This document shows positions 1-12,720 of a DNA stretch of 64,000 nucleotides, one piece after another. The notes under the pieces are model-generated. The model was not told the DNA's origin. It did not search any database and worked only from the letters and a program-made list of their open reading frames with translations. The stretch is from Phalacrocorax aristotelis (Eukaryota > Chordata > Aves > Suliformes > Phalacrocoracidae): assembly GCF_949628215.1 (NCBI RefSeq), contig NC_134277.1, positions 58,104,918 through 58,168,917 on the forward strand. The letters run 5' to 3'. Positions within the stretch are counted from its first letter, which is position 1. Every line of letters begins with the position of its first letter. Made by a program: the position numbers and the translations under genes.

Positions 1-3000
1 GCCATAATGTCATACAGAGTCAACAGGCTTCACAGTGCTTCCCAAAGGAGGGGTCATCTTCCTTTCCGGAACAAAGAGACTGGGGCACAGGGGGGTGGTC
101 TGACTTGCCAAAGGCCACCCAAGAGAGTCATGGCACAGCCAGCTTTGAGTTCTGCTCCAGAACTTTATCCACGACCAGCACTCATCCCTCCTCAGTGAAG
201 TGAGGTACCTTCTATTGAATGTCCTTACAGTTGCCCAAGGCTCTACCCCACTGAGATTACAGAGCATTTTTCATGGGGCCACATCTCAGCACCTGAGATC
301 TTTTGCTACGTGACCCTTTTACATAACATTTGCCCTCCAAAGCATGCTTTCTTCCTGCTCTTATCATTTGCTCTCAGCCACAGTCCAAAATAGGCTACCT
401 TCATGACACAGAAAAAAAATGTCTTCTCACAGACCTTGCAGATATATTCAGACAATCAATTAACAATGGGTCTGGTCCAGTTTTCTAGTTACTTGACATG
501 CATGTCATTTACCAAGAAGGATACTATAAGGCATGGATTTGAGCAGACCTCCAGAGTCCTCTGGAGAGGGAAAGTCCAAATATGGTCACCTTCTTAGTAC
601 AAGCCTGCTAAAGTCCATGCTTATGCGGTGGGGAGAACAGGAGCTGGACTAGGGCACTACATCTGCAGACATTCTAAACTGACATCTTACACTGACTCCC
701 TCTAAAATCAGGAAAAGGAAAGTGATTTTAAGGCACAATTCATCCCACCTGAACACAGAATTTTAAAATAGCTCAGTTGAATCACACCTGGTACGTTCTG
801 ATTTATGTCCAATGACCATAAAGACTCTATGGAGACTATACAGATAGCTAGAGTCTACCTGAAACCTAGATGTAGGCACTGAGATTTAAAAACAGATTAA
901 AACATGTAAGGTCATGAGATGACTCATGCCCTCTGAGCTTCAGCCAGTAATGGGGAAAGAAAGCCTGAGAACTACAGTTTGCTATGCGTAGGCCTGATCG
1001 TCCTTTTCCTATATATACAGTCTGGTTCTATGTAAGGTTTTCAGAGCTGACCAAGGGCATTTCTGCCTGTAAACAGGCAGCAAATGGGAGTCACAGACTT
1101 GTGCAGCATTTCTGCAGAGCTCGCTTCCACTCCTTCTGGGATGGCAGGGGGCGAGAGGGGAGGGTGGACCTTGGCGTGTGCACAGAAAATGCCCTGGGCT
1201 GACCCATCAAGTTCTGAAAAGGTAATTGGCCTCTTTCTGCTCTGCTTAACTTTCTTTGTGAACCTAGGCATTACTTATGACCTAGATTCAGTTAGCCCCA
1301 AGATATTCACATTAACGACTTCATGTTTGTCTGCTGATCACCGAACTTGTTGCTCTCCCTCGAAGAGGCCTCTTTTCCAGGTGAAAGTTATTAGCACCTT
1401 TTAGAAGTCTTAGAGCTTTGCATTCATTTTAGCCAGGGGAAAGAGAAACAACACTTGCTCATGGGGAATAAACACAGCTTGATCACCATGAATTATTACC
1501 TGCATTTTTATAAAATTATGGGGTGCTGCCAAGTATACACAGTGTTAAGAAATACATAAAACACACAGGCTAAACCTGGAGGCTCCCTAAATCCTTAGTT
1601 AAGCAACTAAATAAATGTTATTTTAAGCTTTTTTTAAATGCCTGATTATGGTTTGCTTGTGTTTATTTAGATTTACTTCCATATTTACTTAGCCTTAGAG
1701 GCTAAAACAGGTCATATGTCATATCCTGTAGGCCTTTTGGCCCCTGTGATATGAGTGTAAGTAACTTTAGCTGTTTAAAACAAACCACACACAACAAATT
1801 CCCTTGTCCTTCTAAAAATTCCTACAATTCCACAGTGAGAGTTACCCTTGCTCCACATTTTCAAAGTCCTAGGGAAAAAAAAAAACCCAGCTTTCTCATG
1901 TCTTAACAATCATCACATTTAGTTGTTTATGTCCATAGGTGTGGATTGCACCGCTTAATTACTGGCGTTAGTTCTTAAGCCCTGACCCAATAAACGCGGT
2001 GCTGTGAGAGGTGTTATGGAAGCTTGCATAAAGCTGATGCATTTGGCTTTCCTGACATCCAGGTAGATGGTGGGTCACTGGGAATTGGTTAGTCTCACCT
2101 TTGGGTTTTCAGCTGCTTTAAAAAGTATTGAGATAACTTTTAGCTGTATCAGGAGAGTCCAGGACACTTTCTGTATTCTCTCAGTCCTGCTCCAGACGGC
2201 TGAAGTAGTTAGGTGACTCTCCCTTTCATCTTGTTCTTACACTTTGGCAATGGAGCATGCAACTGCCATTTGCTTACAGTGAGCAAAGATGCGGTAATAC
2301 CTAAACCAGCCATGCTTTTGCACTGGTGATAGCAACATGGCACTCCCAGAAAAGAGGCATGGTGTGAATTTCTAAAACGCAACACTTTTTGAAGAAAAAT
2401 CACTAATACATAATGCCTAGAGTGCTTCTTGAAAGCACTGAGGATAAGCAAAGCTTCTTCAGGAAGGTTGAGAATCCAGTAACTTCATTCTAAATTGGTG
2501 CACTTGTTCATCAGTACCAGTTCCCTTACATGAGCAGGGTAATGGTGCTGTAGTATGTTCATGTGAGGCAAATAAGAGTTAGATTACACCAGTGGATTGT
2601 TTCTGGAGTGTGAGTGTGTACCAGACACATTATTCCTATCTATATTTACTTTGAGTCCACACACGTTAGAAAGTCAAAGTGCATACAGCTCAGCGATGCT
2701 GCTCTAATTCCAGATCTGTAGATGATGACCCTAAAGCAGGTTCCAAAGAGACTGCCAGATTTACTTATCTGGCAGCGTACATCTACAGTGTGGTTTCTTC
2801 CTAACTGAGGTAGCTTGTCAGATGAAATAACACTAAATAGGTAACAGCTTCAACCACTTGTTCATCAAGGTTGAGTTTTACTCTCCCTATCTAATATGCA
2901 GAACTTTCTCCCAAAATAAAGCAGTTACAAAATTTACTTCCTTTAGCAGGTTACTTGAGTAGGGATTGATGGAGAATTCTTCCAGCTATAGCCTCTTCTG

Positions 3001-4087
3001 AAGCAGGAAGCCTCTCTTCACCTTTCCTGGGTCATGCAGATATTTACTGTGGAACCAGCTTTAGCAGTAGTTTTGCAAGAACTTATTCTTTGTTCCCTAC
3101 TAAACATTAATGAACAGACACTGGCATTCTACCTGGATTAACATAGCTTCATCTGATATTGTGGGAGCAGAACTCCTGGCTCAAAACAAACCTGTGCAAA
3201 GAACTAGCAGTGTTTTCTACTATAGCTAGAGGAGACAACAGTTCCCTCTTCTTAAAACCTCAGCCTGAAAAAGTGCTCAGTGCCTACAAATGCCACTGCC
3301 CCATCTTCAGGTTGTGCTCCACTCCTGTCAGCTCCAAGGTTATTTCTGTCTGAGTATTGGTTAAGTAAGGACCTCAGCATATAACCCAGCGATTCAAATA
3401 ATCACATTTGACGCAATGAGGTCACTTGCCTTGTCAGTGCTGAGCTGCAACTACCCTTTCATCAAAAGAGATTTTAATTCAGCAGAGTAATATTAGTGAT
3501 TACCGCCATACTGTCTGTGGTTTATGTATGATAAAGATTACCAGTGCTAGCAAATATCTGATGTTTTGTAAGAGAATTCTGTCCCTCTCTATTAGATGAT
3601 CAAGTACTTAATCACCCCAGAATCCCATATAGCAATTAAACAAAGACTGTGTATGACTACAAAGAACTCTGTTCTCATAATTTCCGTCTTTCCCAGTGGA
3701 TTGCTGCCTTTTATCATTCCTTATCTCCCATCCGTCTTCTCTTTCCTCTTTTCTCACATACAACAGAAAAACCATCTACAAATCTACATTAATCTATTAA
3801 GCAGTGGTTCCCAGACAGCATATAAGTGTTCCTTCTTACAAAAGGAACAAAAGTTGATACCTGTGGGTTCTGAGGTTGATCAAACAGGGGTTTGTGGGTT
3901 CTTCTCCAGAAAACAAGGTGAAAACAAGGAAGTGACGAAGAAAAGAGTGCAAAAATCCTAAAAGCTTACACTTATAATATTTAAAGAGAATTCATAAAAG
4001 AAATAGCATGGCACTGTGAACAGTGAGCAGGATAAACGGTTCAGACCCACCAAAACTACCCTGAGCAATACAGACAGACTGCCAGGA

Positions 4088-4676
4088 TGTTGTGGTTTAA
4101 CTCCAGCCACCAGCTAAGCACCACGCAGCTGCTCGCTCTCTCCCCCCTCAGTGGGATGGGAGAGAGAATCAGAAGGGTGAAAGTGAGAAAACTCATGGGT
4201 TGAGATAAAGACAGTTTAACAGGAAAAGCAAAAGCCATGCATGCAAGCAAAGCAAAACATGGAATTCATTCACTCCTTCCCATAGGCAGGCAGGTGCTCA
4301 GCCGTCTCCAGGAAAGCAGGGCTCCATCATGCATAACGGTTACTTGGGAAGACAAACACCATCACTCAAAATGTCCTCCGCTTCCTTTTTCTTTCCCCAG
4401 CTTTATATGCTGAGCATGACGTCATATGGTATAGAATATCCCTTTGGTCAGTTGAGGTCATCTGTCCCGGCTGTGTCCCCTCCCGGCTTCTTGTGCACCC
4501 CCAGCGTCCTCACTGGTGGGGTGGGGTGAGAAGCAGGAAAGGCCTTGACTCTGAGTAAGTGCTTCTCAGCAGTAACTAAAACATCTCCATGTTATCAACA
4601 CTGTTTCCAGCTCAAATCCAAATTATAGCCCCGTAACAGCTGCTATGAAGAAAATTACCCAGCCAAAACCAGCACA
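4088..4676 (-). mobile_element. solo LTR, avian ERVL-like endogenous retrovirus
   Basis: A 589-bp element with terminal TG...CA ends is flanked by a perfect 5-bp target duplication, CAGGA at 4083-4087 and 4677-4681. It aligns along its whole length with the second copy at 16186-16805. Read on the minus strand it begins TGTGCTGGTTTTGGCTGG and has the order CRE, then TATA box, then downstream R/U5, which sets the orientation. A 5-bp duplication is usual for ERVL-type (class III) elements. No gag, pol or env is next to it, so it is a solo LTR left by LTR-LTR recombination. It lies antisense inside the last HECW1 intron. The family name is from memory; boundaries are seen directly. Confidence 0.85.
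4402..4424 (-). promoter_or_regulatory. LTR promoter core: CRE plus TATA box
   Basis: On the minus strand a perfect palindromic CRE (TGACGTCA, 4417-4424) is followed about 9 bp later by TATAAA (4407-4402). This is the layout expected for an LTR U3 promoter. Transcription would start near 4375 and run towards base 1, antisense to HECW1. Both motifs are seen directly; activity is inference. Confidence 0.5.
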
Positions 4677-5608
4677 CAGGAAGAATGAAATGTTAAGTGG
4701 TCTATTTACTGCTTTACTTACTGGAGGATTAGGGCACATGAGGGTCAGAGTTGGTTTACATGACTTTGTCTTGCATTTTCTTCTACAGAAGCCAGAATAC
4801 TTTCCATAAAAGCTCTTACCAGTCTAATTCTTATTCCAGATCTCTCACTCCTTGAACACCCTCTCAAATGTCAGCAGGCTTATGTGGTAGGAGGCTTAAT
4901 CAAGGGAAGAAAGACTTTTCTCATTGCAGTGACTGTTTCTTGCACTGCTGATGTACTGTTTTCACCGCAATATGTGCAGCAAGCCCAGTACTACAAAGTA
5001 GCAAGTGTCTCCTGGACTATGCTTACTGTAGTCACTCTCACTGGGATCAGTAGTGAGGGGTCAACACTATTCAGGAGGGACTTACCCCTTTGGAGGACAA
5101 GGCATGGAGTTAGGCAACAGTGGATGTTATGAAAAATATCCTTGCCTCTGACTTGCCCTCTGTACTGCAGCATCACACAGCAATGTGGTATAACAGACTA
5201 GAGGCTGAGCAATTTGTCTTTAGTCTGGTTTGGAAAATAAAGGTTTCATGTTACAGTTGTGAGAGGCAAAGGCGCTATGCACAGCAATACTGAGGAGAGA
5301 GGGATCACTGAATGAGAATGAGTCCCAATCAACCCTCTCTCTTATTTCAGGTGAGGCAGAATATGTTCTTCAGTTAAACAAGTAGGCACTATGTCTGATC
5401 TTTGCAGCAAAGAACCGATCAGAGCCATTGCTGAATGTATACCAGCCAATTCTGCACATAATTATCTTGTTGTAAGGTTGAGTGGGCTTCACTGGCATCA
5501 TTGGAGTTGCAGTTGATCCACATTAGCTTCACAGATCAGTATTTGAACTGAGGTTTTGCCCTTAGCAATGTATTGTGGTTTGCACCGTAAGTAGGTAGAA
5601 GTGTAAAC

Positions 5609-5832
5609 CTAACCAGCATAGGGCTCCTGAAAATTACTTTTCATTTTTGATGTGATGTTGGGTTTTGGAGCGAAAGGTTTTTTTTCTATAAAGTCGTTGA
5701 ACTGGAGAACACGAGAGTGTTGCTTGGCAAAATGCTTCAGTGTTTCTAGACACTGTAACTTTTTCTTCCTTTCTTTATAATAGTTTCTCCCCACAATAAA
5801 TTTCTTGAGACCTTCTACAGAAGAGTCCACTT
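5609..5832 (-). CDS. unidentified minus-strand open frame, possible terminal exon or pseudogene
   Basis: An open frame runs on the minus strand from about 5880 to a TAG at 5611-5609. Just inside it is a good-looking splice acceptor: a pyrimidine tract, then TTTACAG ending at 5833. This would start an exon at 5832 with about 73 codons. The predicted peptide is rich in Lys and aromatic residues and protein-like in composition (contains GRNYYKERKKK, ending FQEPYAG), not low complexity. I do not recognise a family. It could be the last exon of a minus-strand gene, a fragment of a processed pseudogene, or chance. There is no in-frame support upstream beyond the acceptor. Confidence 0.2.
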
Positions 5833-7877
5833 CTGTAAATCTCATAATAGGAAAAGGAATGGATCTTTTTGCTGAGTTTGGCTAGGTCAAGAATGACTAA
5901 AAGTCAACAGCGTTGCAAGGTTGTTTCATAACCAGTATGAAATGAGGTGGATGATGATCAGTCAAGATGAATGTCTGCAAGAAAGTTAACACTGGAGTCA
6001 GTGGCTGTGGATATGTCTGCTAGGATGCAAGACAGCGATGTCTGAGATGCTATGGTCTCATACGGTTAAATGTGCCACGGTTAAGTACCATACCAAGATA
6101 TTACTTTAGGTTCAGCAAAGTTATATTAGGAGAATCCACACCTGAGCCACCATGACTATGCTTCTTCCAGTCCTGGAGCCAGGCAGCTGAGCTCCTCAAG
6201 ACTGGCTGTCTCTGAATGGTGCTCTGATAAATGATAAACACATTCTGAATGGACTACAAGAACCCTTCAGTTAATTAATTCCCAGTGGTAGATACGTATT
6301 GGCAACAGATTGTAGAAACAACTTACGCTGCCAAAGATTGCTGAGATAACAATAAACAGTGCAGGGCTACTCATGGGTAATATACATGAGCTGCCATGTT
6401 TAATTTCAAGAGATGTATTAAATAATGACTTTATTAATGTTTCTTTTTCACTAACTCACATGTGTTCCCAGCTCATTTCCACAAATTCTGTGTTTATTGT
6501 ACACTTTCTGAGAGTGACCAGCAAACAAATCTTCATTCAGAAGGGGAAAAGGATGGTAAAAGCTCTCCTAACTGAAATTATGCGATGCAGTGAAGATTAC
6601 GTGCCTCTGGCTATTTCAGTTGCCTGATTGCTTTTAATGATTCACCATTGGTGCTTGATAAAACTCTCCCTCTGAATCTGCAAGTCTCAGGCCAGCCCAT
6701 CCACAAGTATCATGTTTTTCTCACTTGGTGGGTGGCCTAAAAGATGACTAGCATGGTTTCAAATAGTTTCTCCAAGATAGCTCTTCGCTTCAGTTTTGAA
6801 GAAATAACATTGAATTAAAGTATGAGATAGAAAAGCTAAAAGTAAAATAACTTCACGGCTTCTAAAAATACTAGGGGCTGGGAGCTTAGGCTACGTTTGT
6901 TTCTGTAGGCTTTTGTCAATTCACATTTACTGGAGGGGCAAGAGGAAACAAAAGGATTTCTAGCACTGTGTAAAGCTCCAAGATAACTGAAAAAAATGAA
7001 ACTATTTTAATGAAAATGTGCCCCCTCTGTTTGCCAAATGAGTTCTACATTTTTTCGGTCAGTTGAAACAGATGAACTGGTGGGGCAGGGACTGTTTCTT
7101 TGTTCCACATTTGTATAGCACCTCACACAGTGAAGTGCAGTCTGCATCTGGGTCTAATTGCTGCTACCAGAAAAGCTGCAACAAGGTGGAGGCACGTATG
7201 GAACCCGTTCCACAGCTTCTTTTGAGGGTGCTGCCAATTGGGGGTAAATATAATGATAAAACTGGGGGAAGAGAGGGTCATCAAGTTGGCAGTTTGGTCT
7301 GCACAAAATATTTTGCTTTTGCCTTGGCTACTACAAATAAATAACATTTAAAGGCCAGACTTGCAGCAGATGGCCAACAGCTGACTTACAGGAACATTTT
7401 CAGCAACCTTCCTTCTTCAGTGAGCAGATCCCTGAATGGTCTTTTACCAGTCAGCCCTGTCTCACTATAAACACATGCTGAGCCCATTCTGTCAGTATAG
7501 TTCATCGCATTATGCTTGTCCATTGGTGCAAAAGTTACTAGGTGCTCATATTGGATGTACAGCTGAGTTGCTTTTTTGTTTTGGAAAAACTCAAAGCAAC
7601 TGAAATTATAGTAGTGGAGATTTCTCTCCATGAGGGCCTATACCCCAGCTCCTCAGTGGCCCCAGTGTTCTTCTCTGTGAAGATCCCTGCAAGATCTCTG
7701 CAACATCTAATGCAAGGATAGCAGAGAATGATGATGATACTTAGCTTGTGTCTTCTATTTGAAATATTCATGTGTGCGTGCATATACATTTCAGTACCTC
7801 AGGTTTTGGTGGAATTTGAGAGTTTTACTTCAATAGAATTTATTTTTATCTCTTTTGAGTGAACTTGAATGTTTTGA

Positions 7878-8075
<198 letters not shown>

Positions 8076-8388
8076 GGGGGTTGAAGCACTTCTGGTGTTT
8101 TTCTGGCTGATGATGTCACCTTTCCTGTCCACCGTCATTTGATCTCGGTTTCCCATGTTTTTATTTTTGAAAACAAAACAAAAACAAAATCAAGATTGAC
8201 AAAAGCTGTGCATGAAGAACTGCCGCCCTCTAAGATCTAACCTTCATGCTTTCATCCTGTTTCAAATGGACTGCTAGTCTGTATGCAATAGAAAAACAAC
8301 TGTCTCAAGGTTTCTGTATATCTCTACATACCTCCATTAATAACAATGAAAATACAAATGCAAGTTACACTACACTTGACCAAATGTT

Positions 8389-8428
8389 AATAAATGTTTA
8401 CTTCCACCTACGTTGATTAAAAAATAAA
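8389..8428 (+). other. HECW1: candidate proximal polyadenylation signals of HECW1
   Basis: Two AATAAA hexamers (8389-8394, 8423-8428) lie about 315-350 bp after the stop codon. They could give a short-UTR isoform. Confidence 0.35.
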
Positions 8429-10700
8429 AACACCTCATCAAGCATTCCAAGCTTTTATATGCCCACATCTTCTAAACCAATTCACAGCCCATTTACTTCT
8501 TAACTGTTGAATCCAGTACTAGGAGCTGATCAAATATGTCTTCATCCATCCTTGTTTTCCCTGTATGTATTGTCCATCTGAGAGACACCTATGAGCAAAA
8601 CTGAAATTTTTATATACGAACTCATGATCCACATCAGTTGCATCAGCTGGAACTGGCCCAGATACATGGTGCAGATAAGACCTTCAAAAACTAAAAAAAC
8701 CCAACCTGTAACGCAATGCAAAGCATAACAGCAATTGTTATGATTGTTACTTGCCAGTACTGGAGAGAACTTGCACTTCAGAGATATTGGGAGGGGCATC
8801 TCCATTGTAATGTTTACCACACAAGAAGCACAAGGCTGTGCACACTCAAGAAGGATGTCTTATGTAGCATAAAGGACAAGGCTCCCTTACCTTAGTATTG
8901 TGTATGACAAGGAAAAGGGGAAATAAGAAGAATGTTCTACTCTTATGAATACCCTTGGGTCTGTTTACCAGATCTTTGTCTTCTGGTGTTTAAAATGCTC
9001 CTTTCCAAATGAGAAGTCTAGACAATCCCATCCCCTGTGTCGAAGCCATTTATTTTCCATCACACTGGGCTAATCTATGGTTGCTGGGGGCGGTTTTCGG
9101 TTCTGTCATATTTCTTTTCCTGTTCAGTGTGAATCTCCATAACCTCAAGAGTGGTTGTAGACAGAAGGTTTTCGTCTAGGGTCTATTAAATGAGAAGCTG
9201 CAGTGAATGAGGGTGCTTGTCAGGGATGAAGGGGATTGTAACTCTCTTTGGGTTAAGAATTTGTTGTACTTCCTCTTGTAGTAAGCCCAAAGGCCCTCCA
9301 GTCATGTTAGGTGCCACTAAACTAAAGTTCTAGCTCTTATTATGGCAGACATTAACCCTCTTCAGTTTGGTGTACTTTGTATTCCAACTATGAAGACAGG
9401 GAATGAAAGGAAAACAGCAGGAGGCTTGTCTTCAGATGGATTTTGCTGAGGCAAATTCTGAGGAAACACTGAGGCTGTTAAAATCAACCACACTGATTGT
9501 TTCCTATTTATTACTCTTTGCTGCCCTTGTTTTCGAAGACTAATCTCAGATTGAAAGTGTTTGTCTTAACTGGGAAAAGGAAATACAGAGTATCTTTACT
9601 TCTGACACTAAATATGTTAAAGGATGCATAAAATATGAAGAGAGAGACTGGTGAAGGGTAACTGAAGGTAAGTGAGAAGGTAACATCATAGTGTCTAGCA
9701 GCTCACATGAAATACCACACCCCTTGGGGGCTTGGTACTGGTAGTTTTGAGTTAGGTATGCTTCAGAAAACTGGAAAATCAGGAGATCAGTTCAATGTCT
9801 GACACATCTAAGTCCCGTAAGTTTTCTCTCTAGAGAAAAGGATTGGACCCTGCTTTCCCACTTATTTTTCTGGTTGCTATACAGAAAGTCATCACACTTG
9901 AAAAACTGCATTCTGAGAGTTTTAGATTGTTTTCCTGCTTTGATTCTTAGGTCAATAGGTGTTTGAAAGGTGATGGACCCAAACACATGTTTCTAAGCAG
10001 AAATAGTAGCTTTCGTTAATGATATATGAAATTGCCCCATTTGTTTCATTTCTGTGACTTTTCAGCCACTTTTGTAGTAATTTACTTTATGTCTTTTACT
10101 GAGAATCTATTTTATAGTACATGTTATTATTCTTATCGAGTACTCATCTTACAGTTGCATACAGAGGCTGCAGCTACCGGCCAGTTTCATTGTACCAGGC
10201 ACTGAAAATTATTTCCACAAACGAGCTCTCAGGCATCTCTTTCACAAGACCAGCCCCACTGCGCAGTAGAGACAGAAACCTTAACTTTTTTCTGAGTGCT
10301 TCTGTCACATGCACCTGAAATACAACAGAGCAAGTCACACCAGGAGAGACTGAATAACAAAATCTTCCAATGTATGTAACTGCTGCCTCTTCACCACTGG
10401 GCCCCAAAATCCAGTGATTCCTGTATGGTTCCTGTTTTATTCCTGGAGATGTTACAACGTTACCTGCACTATGTCAAATGTTGGATGTCTTCTAACAGTA
10501 GAAGAAAAGAAAGAAAAGTATCCAACTTGTTGGTCGATGTTTGGCCAAGGAAAAGAGTGCATCAAGAGCTGTCTCATTAAGATAGTAAAAAAAGTAAAAA
10601 AAAAAAAAATCCAGTCTTTACAATACTGTATAGTTAAATTTTTTTAAGTATTTAAAAACTATATTTTATTAAGAAAAAGTGAAACTATTTTTTGTAGCAT

Positions 10701-10706
10701 AATAAA
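10701..10706 (+). other. HECW1: candidate distal polyadenylation signal of HECW1
   Basis: AATAAA follows an extremely A/T-rich tract (10590-10700) and is followed by a T-rich stretch, as at many true 3' ends. Use by HECW1 is inference. Confidence 0.35.
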
Positions 10707-12504
10707 AGATGTTTGTATTTCAGAGACAGCATCAAACCCCACTGATTGAAACAAGGAAGGCTTTCTCCTGAAATTCTTCACAACGCGTTCTGGCACTTGC
10801 CGTGCGCTAAGCTCAATTAAGTGTTACGCATCTCCATGTTTGGCAGATGCCATCTCAAGCACCTTGCAGGTTCCTGCTCCGGGAAACACATAGCATAGCC
10901 AGCTACTTCCCATCAAATTCCTTGGTCCAAGCTGTCTTCCAAGCACACAGCCTAGTATTTTTAAAAGGTTGCTTTCTTAGGTGACTGCGATGCCATCCAA
11001 GTAAGAAGGTCATGCAGATTTCCTTGCAAGTTTTTTTGGATGTGAATAGAGGAATAGAGGAAGACAGTTGACTATTTTCATAAAACAGAGAAAAAGAAAA
11101 TGCCATACTCTGCTTTTCTTGCGTTCTGTCATTCCAGTCCTATCCCTCTCTCGTCCCAAATGCCTTACCCCAATAGGTTTTCAAACCCTGACATCACCTC
11201 TAGGATAGCTGGATCAACACTTCACAGTGTATTTCTCCATTCATTGCATCATACCATGGGCTGAATCCGGCCCCACTCGAGAGTGAAGGGGAAGCCATGC
11301 ATCCAAGTGGCACCGTAGTGTTAGAGTGAGGCAGTGACTGGTGCCAACAGGAGAGAGGGAGGAACCCATCTCCCTTGCCCTGTTATTTAACCTGTGCATT
11401 ATGCAATTAATTGACTTTGTTGTTGTAGTTATGCATATGCAAGGCATCTATCTTTCCTTGTTCACCTCTTGATTCAAATGCTGTTACTCACTCATCTGTG
11501 CTCTCCCCAGGTCTGCATTTTCATTTGTAAAACACTGACTGTTAATTACAAAATTTCTGGTTTCATTGTTTTCCCACAGGAAAAACTAGAAGATATTCCA
11601 TAGGGCAGATTTGCAGTGAAACAATCTGTTCAGCTCCTTCACCTCAGTTCCCTTTAAACATGGTGGTGGCTAGATTAAGATATGACACCAACATCAATAG
11701 ATTTTAAAATGCAAGTGAAAAATGGAATAGGCAATCTGACAGCTTTTGTGAACTGCAGTTTTAGATAGGAGCAATGAATATTGGTAATTTGTACATTTGG
11801 TTTCAGAGGGCACGTATCTTTCTCAAAGTATCTGTTGTGACAATATTAATAGTAGAGTGAGGGAAAGGGATATTTCTGTTTATGAAGTCCTCTTGCCATG
11901 CTATCATTAAGCAGAAGTTATGAGAATGAAAATAGGTATTTTAAATCATCAGTACGTCTTCCACCTTGAAGTAGTCTCACCGACTGTTCAACCACATAAG
12001 CTATGCAGGATTTGACCCAGTACAAACAACCGTACCTTACTGTTAATTGCATCAGGTCTAAACCTTACAAATGCTGTACGTCAGTATGCGGTTACATGAG
12101 CGTCCAGTTTCAATCATGTGGCTGTGCATATTCTGAACTTGACTTTTATGTTCGAGGGAGATCGTGGCTATCACAAGGCAAGGAGTGAGCCAAACTATGT
12201 CTAACACATAACGGAGAAATCATGAGTTTTGTACAGGTCTGACAGAGGACTTCTTTTGCCCAGTTTGCTCAAGTGCCCATAAACTTTTCAATGAAATGTA
12301 GCTAAGGTTTGAGTTCGTAGTCTAGTCTGAGAGACAGCCTGTGAGGAGGAGGGTGTTCATTGGGTTTGTGTTTTGTTGTTCTAGTTTCACTGTAAGAAAG
12401 AGAGGACATATCTCTAGTTGAAAGCAGCAGGATACCGAATTTGGACATGGAAATCAAATAAGAAGTAAGCTAATATATACACGCACAGAGGACGAGATAA
12501 ACTC

Positions 12505-12720
12505 GTCTTTCGCTATTAATCCTGTGACAGTCTATGGAATTCCAGAGGGACAAATTTGACTGGAGATTTGTTTAATTTCTGTTGAAATAGTAATTATTTG
12601 CCGTGTCGCCATAGTAATATTAATAAGGCTTCCCAGTCAAGATTAAACACTTTCAGTCAAACGCAGACCAACAGATCTTTCTACAACAAACGCGGTGCTT
12701 TTTTATTATTATTCTTGCTG
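12505..12720. promoter_or_regulatory. candidate conserved noncoding element with an RFX-like X-box
   Basis: This stretch differs from its surroundings. It has several TAAT/ATTA homeodomain-type cores, retained CpGs in an AT-rich background, and an X-box-like half-site pair, GTCGCC at 12605-12610 then AT then AGTAAT at 12613-12618, one base from the RFX consensus. It resembles developmental enhancers by eye. Without an alignment this is only a candidate. Confidence 0.2.

Larger units (their letters stand above)
8076..10725 (+). other. HECW1: probable 3' UTR of HECW1
   Basis: The sequence after the HECW1 stop is AT-rich and has no coding signal. Canonical AATAAA signals on the + strand lie at 8389-8394, 8423-8428 and 10701-10706. 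The last follows a very A/T-rich run and is the most convincing distal end, giving a UTR of about 2.6 kb. The human mRNA also has a multi-kilobase 3' UTR. Which signals are used cannot be seen from sequence. Confidence 0.35.

Noticed and set aside
3531-3570. KITS-like peptide on the + strand as a possible HECW1 penultimate exon
   Set aside because: Only four residues match, no upstream WG or RRFC residues and no donor in phase 2.
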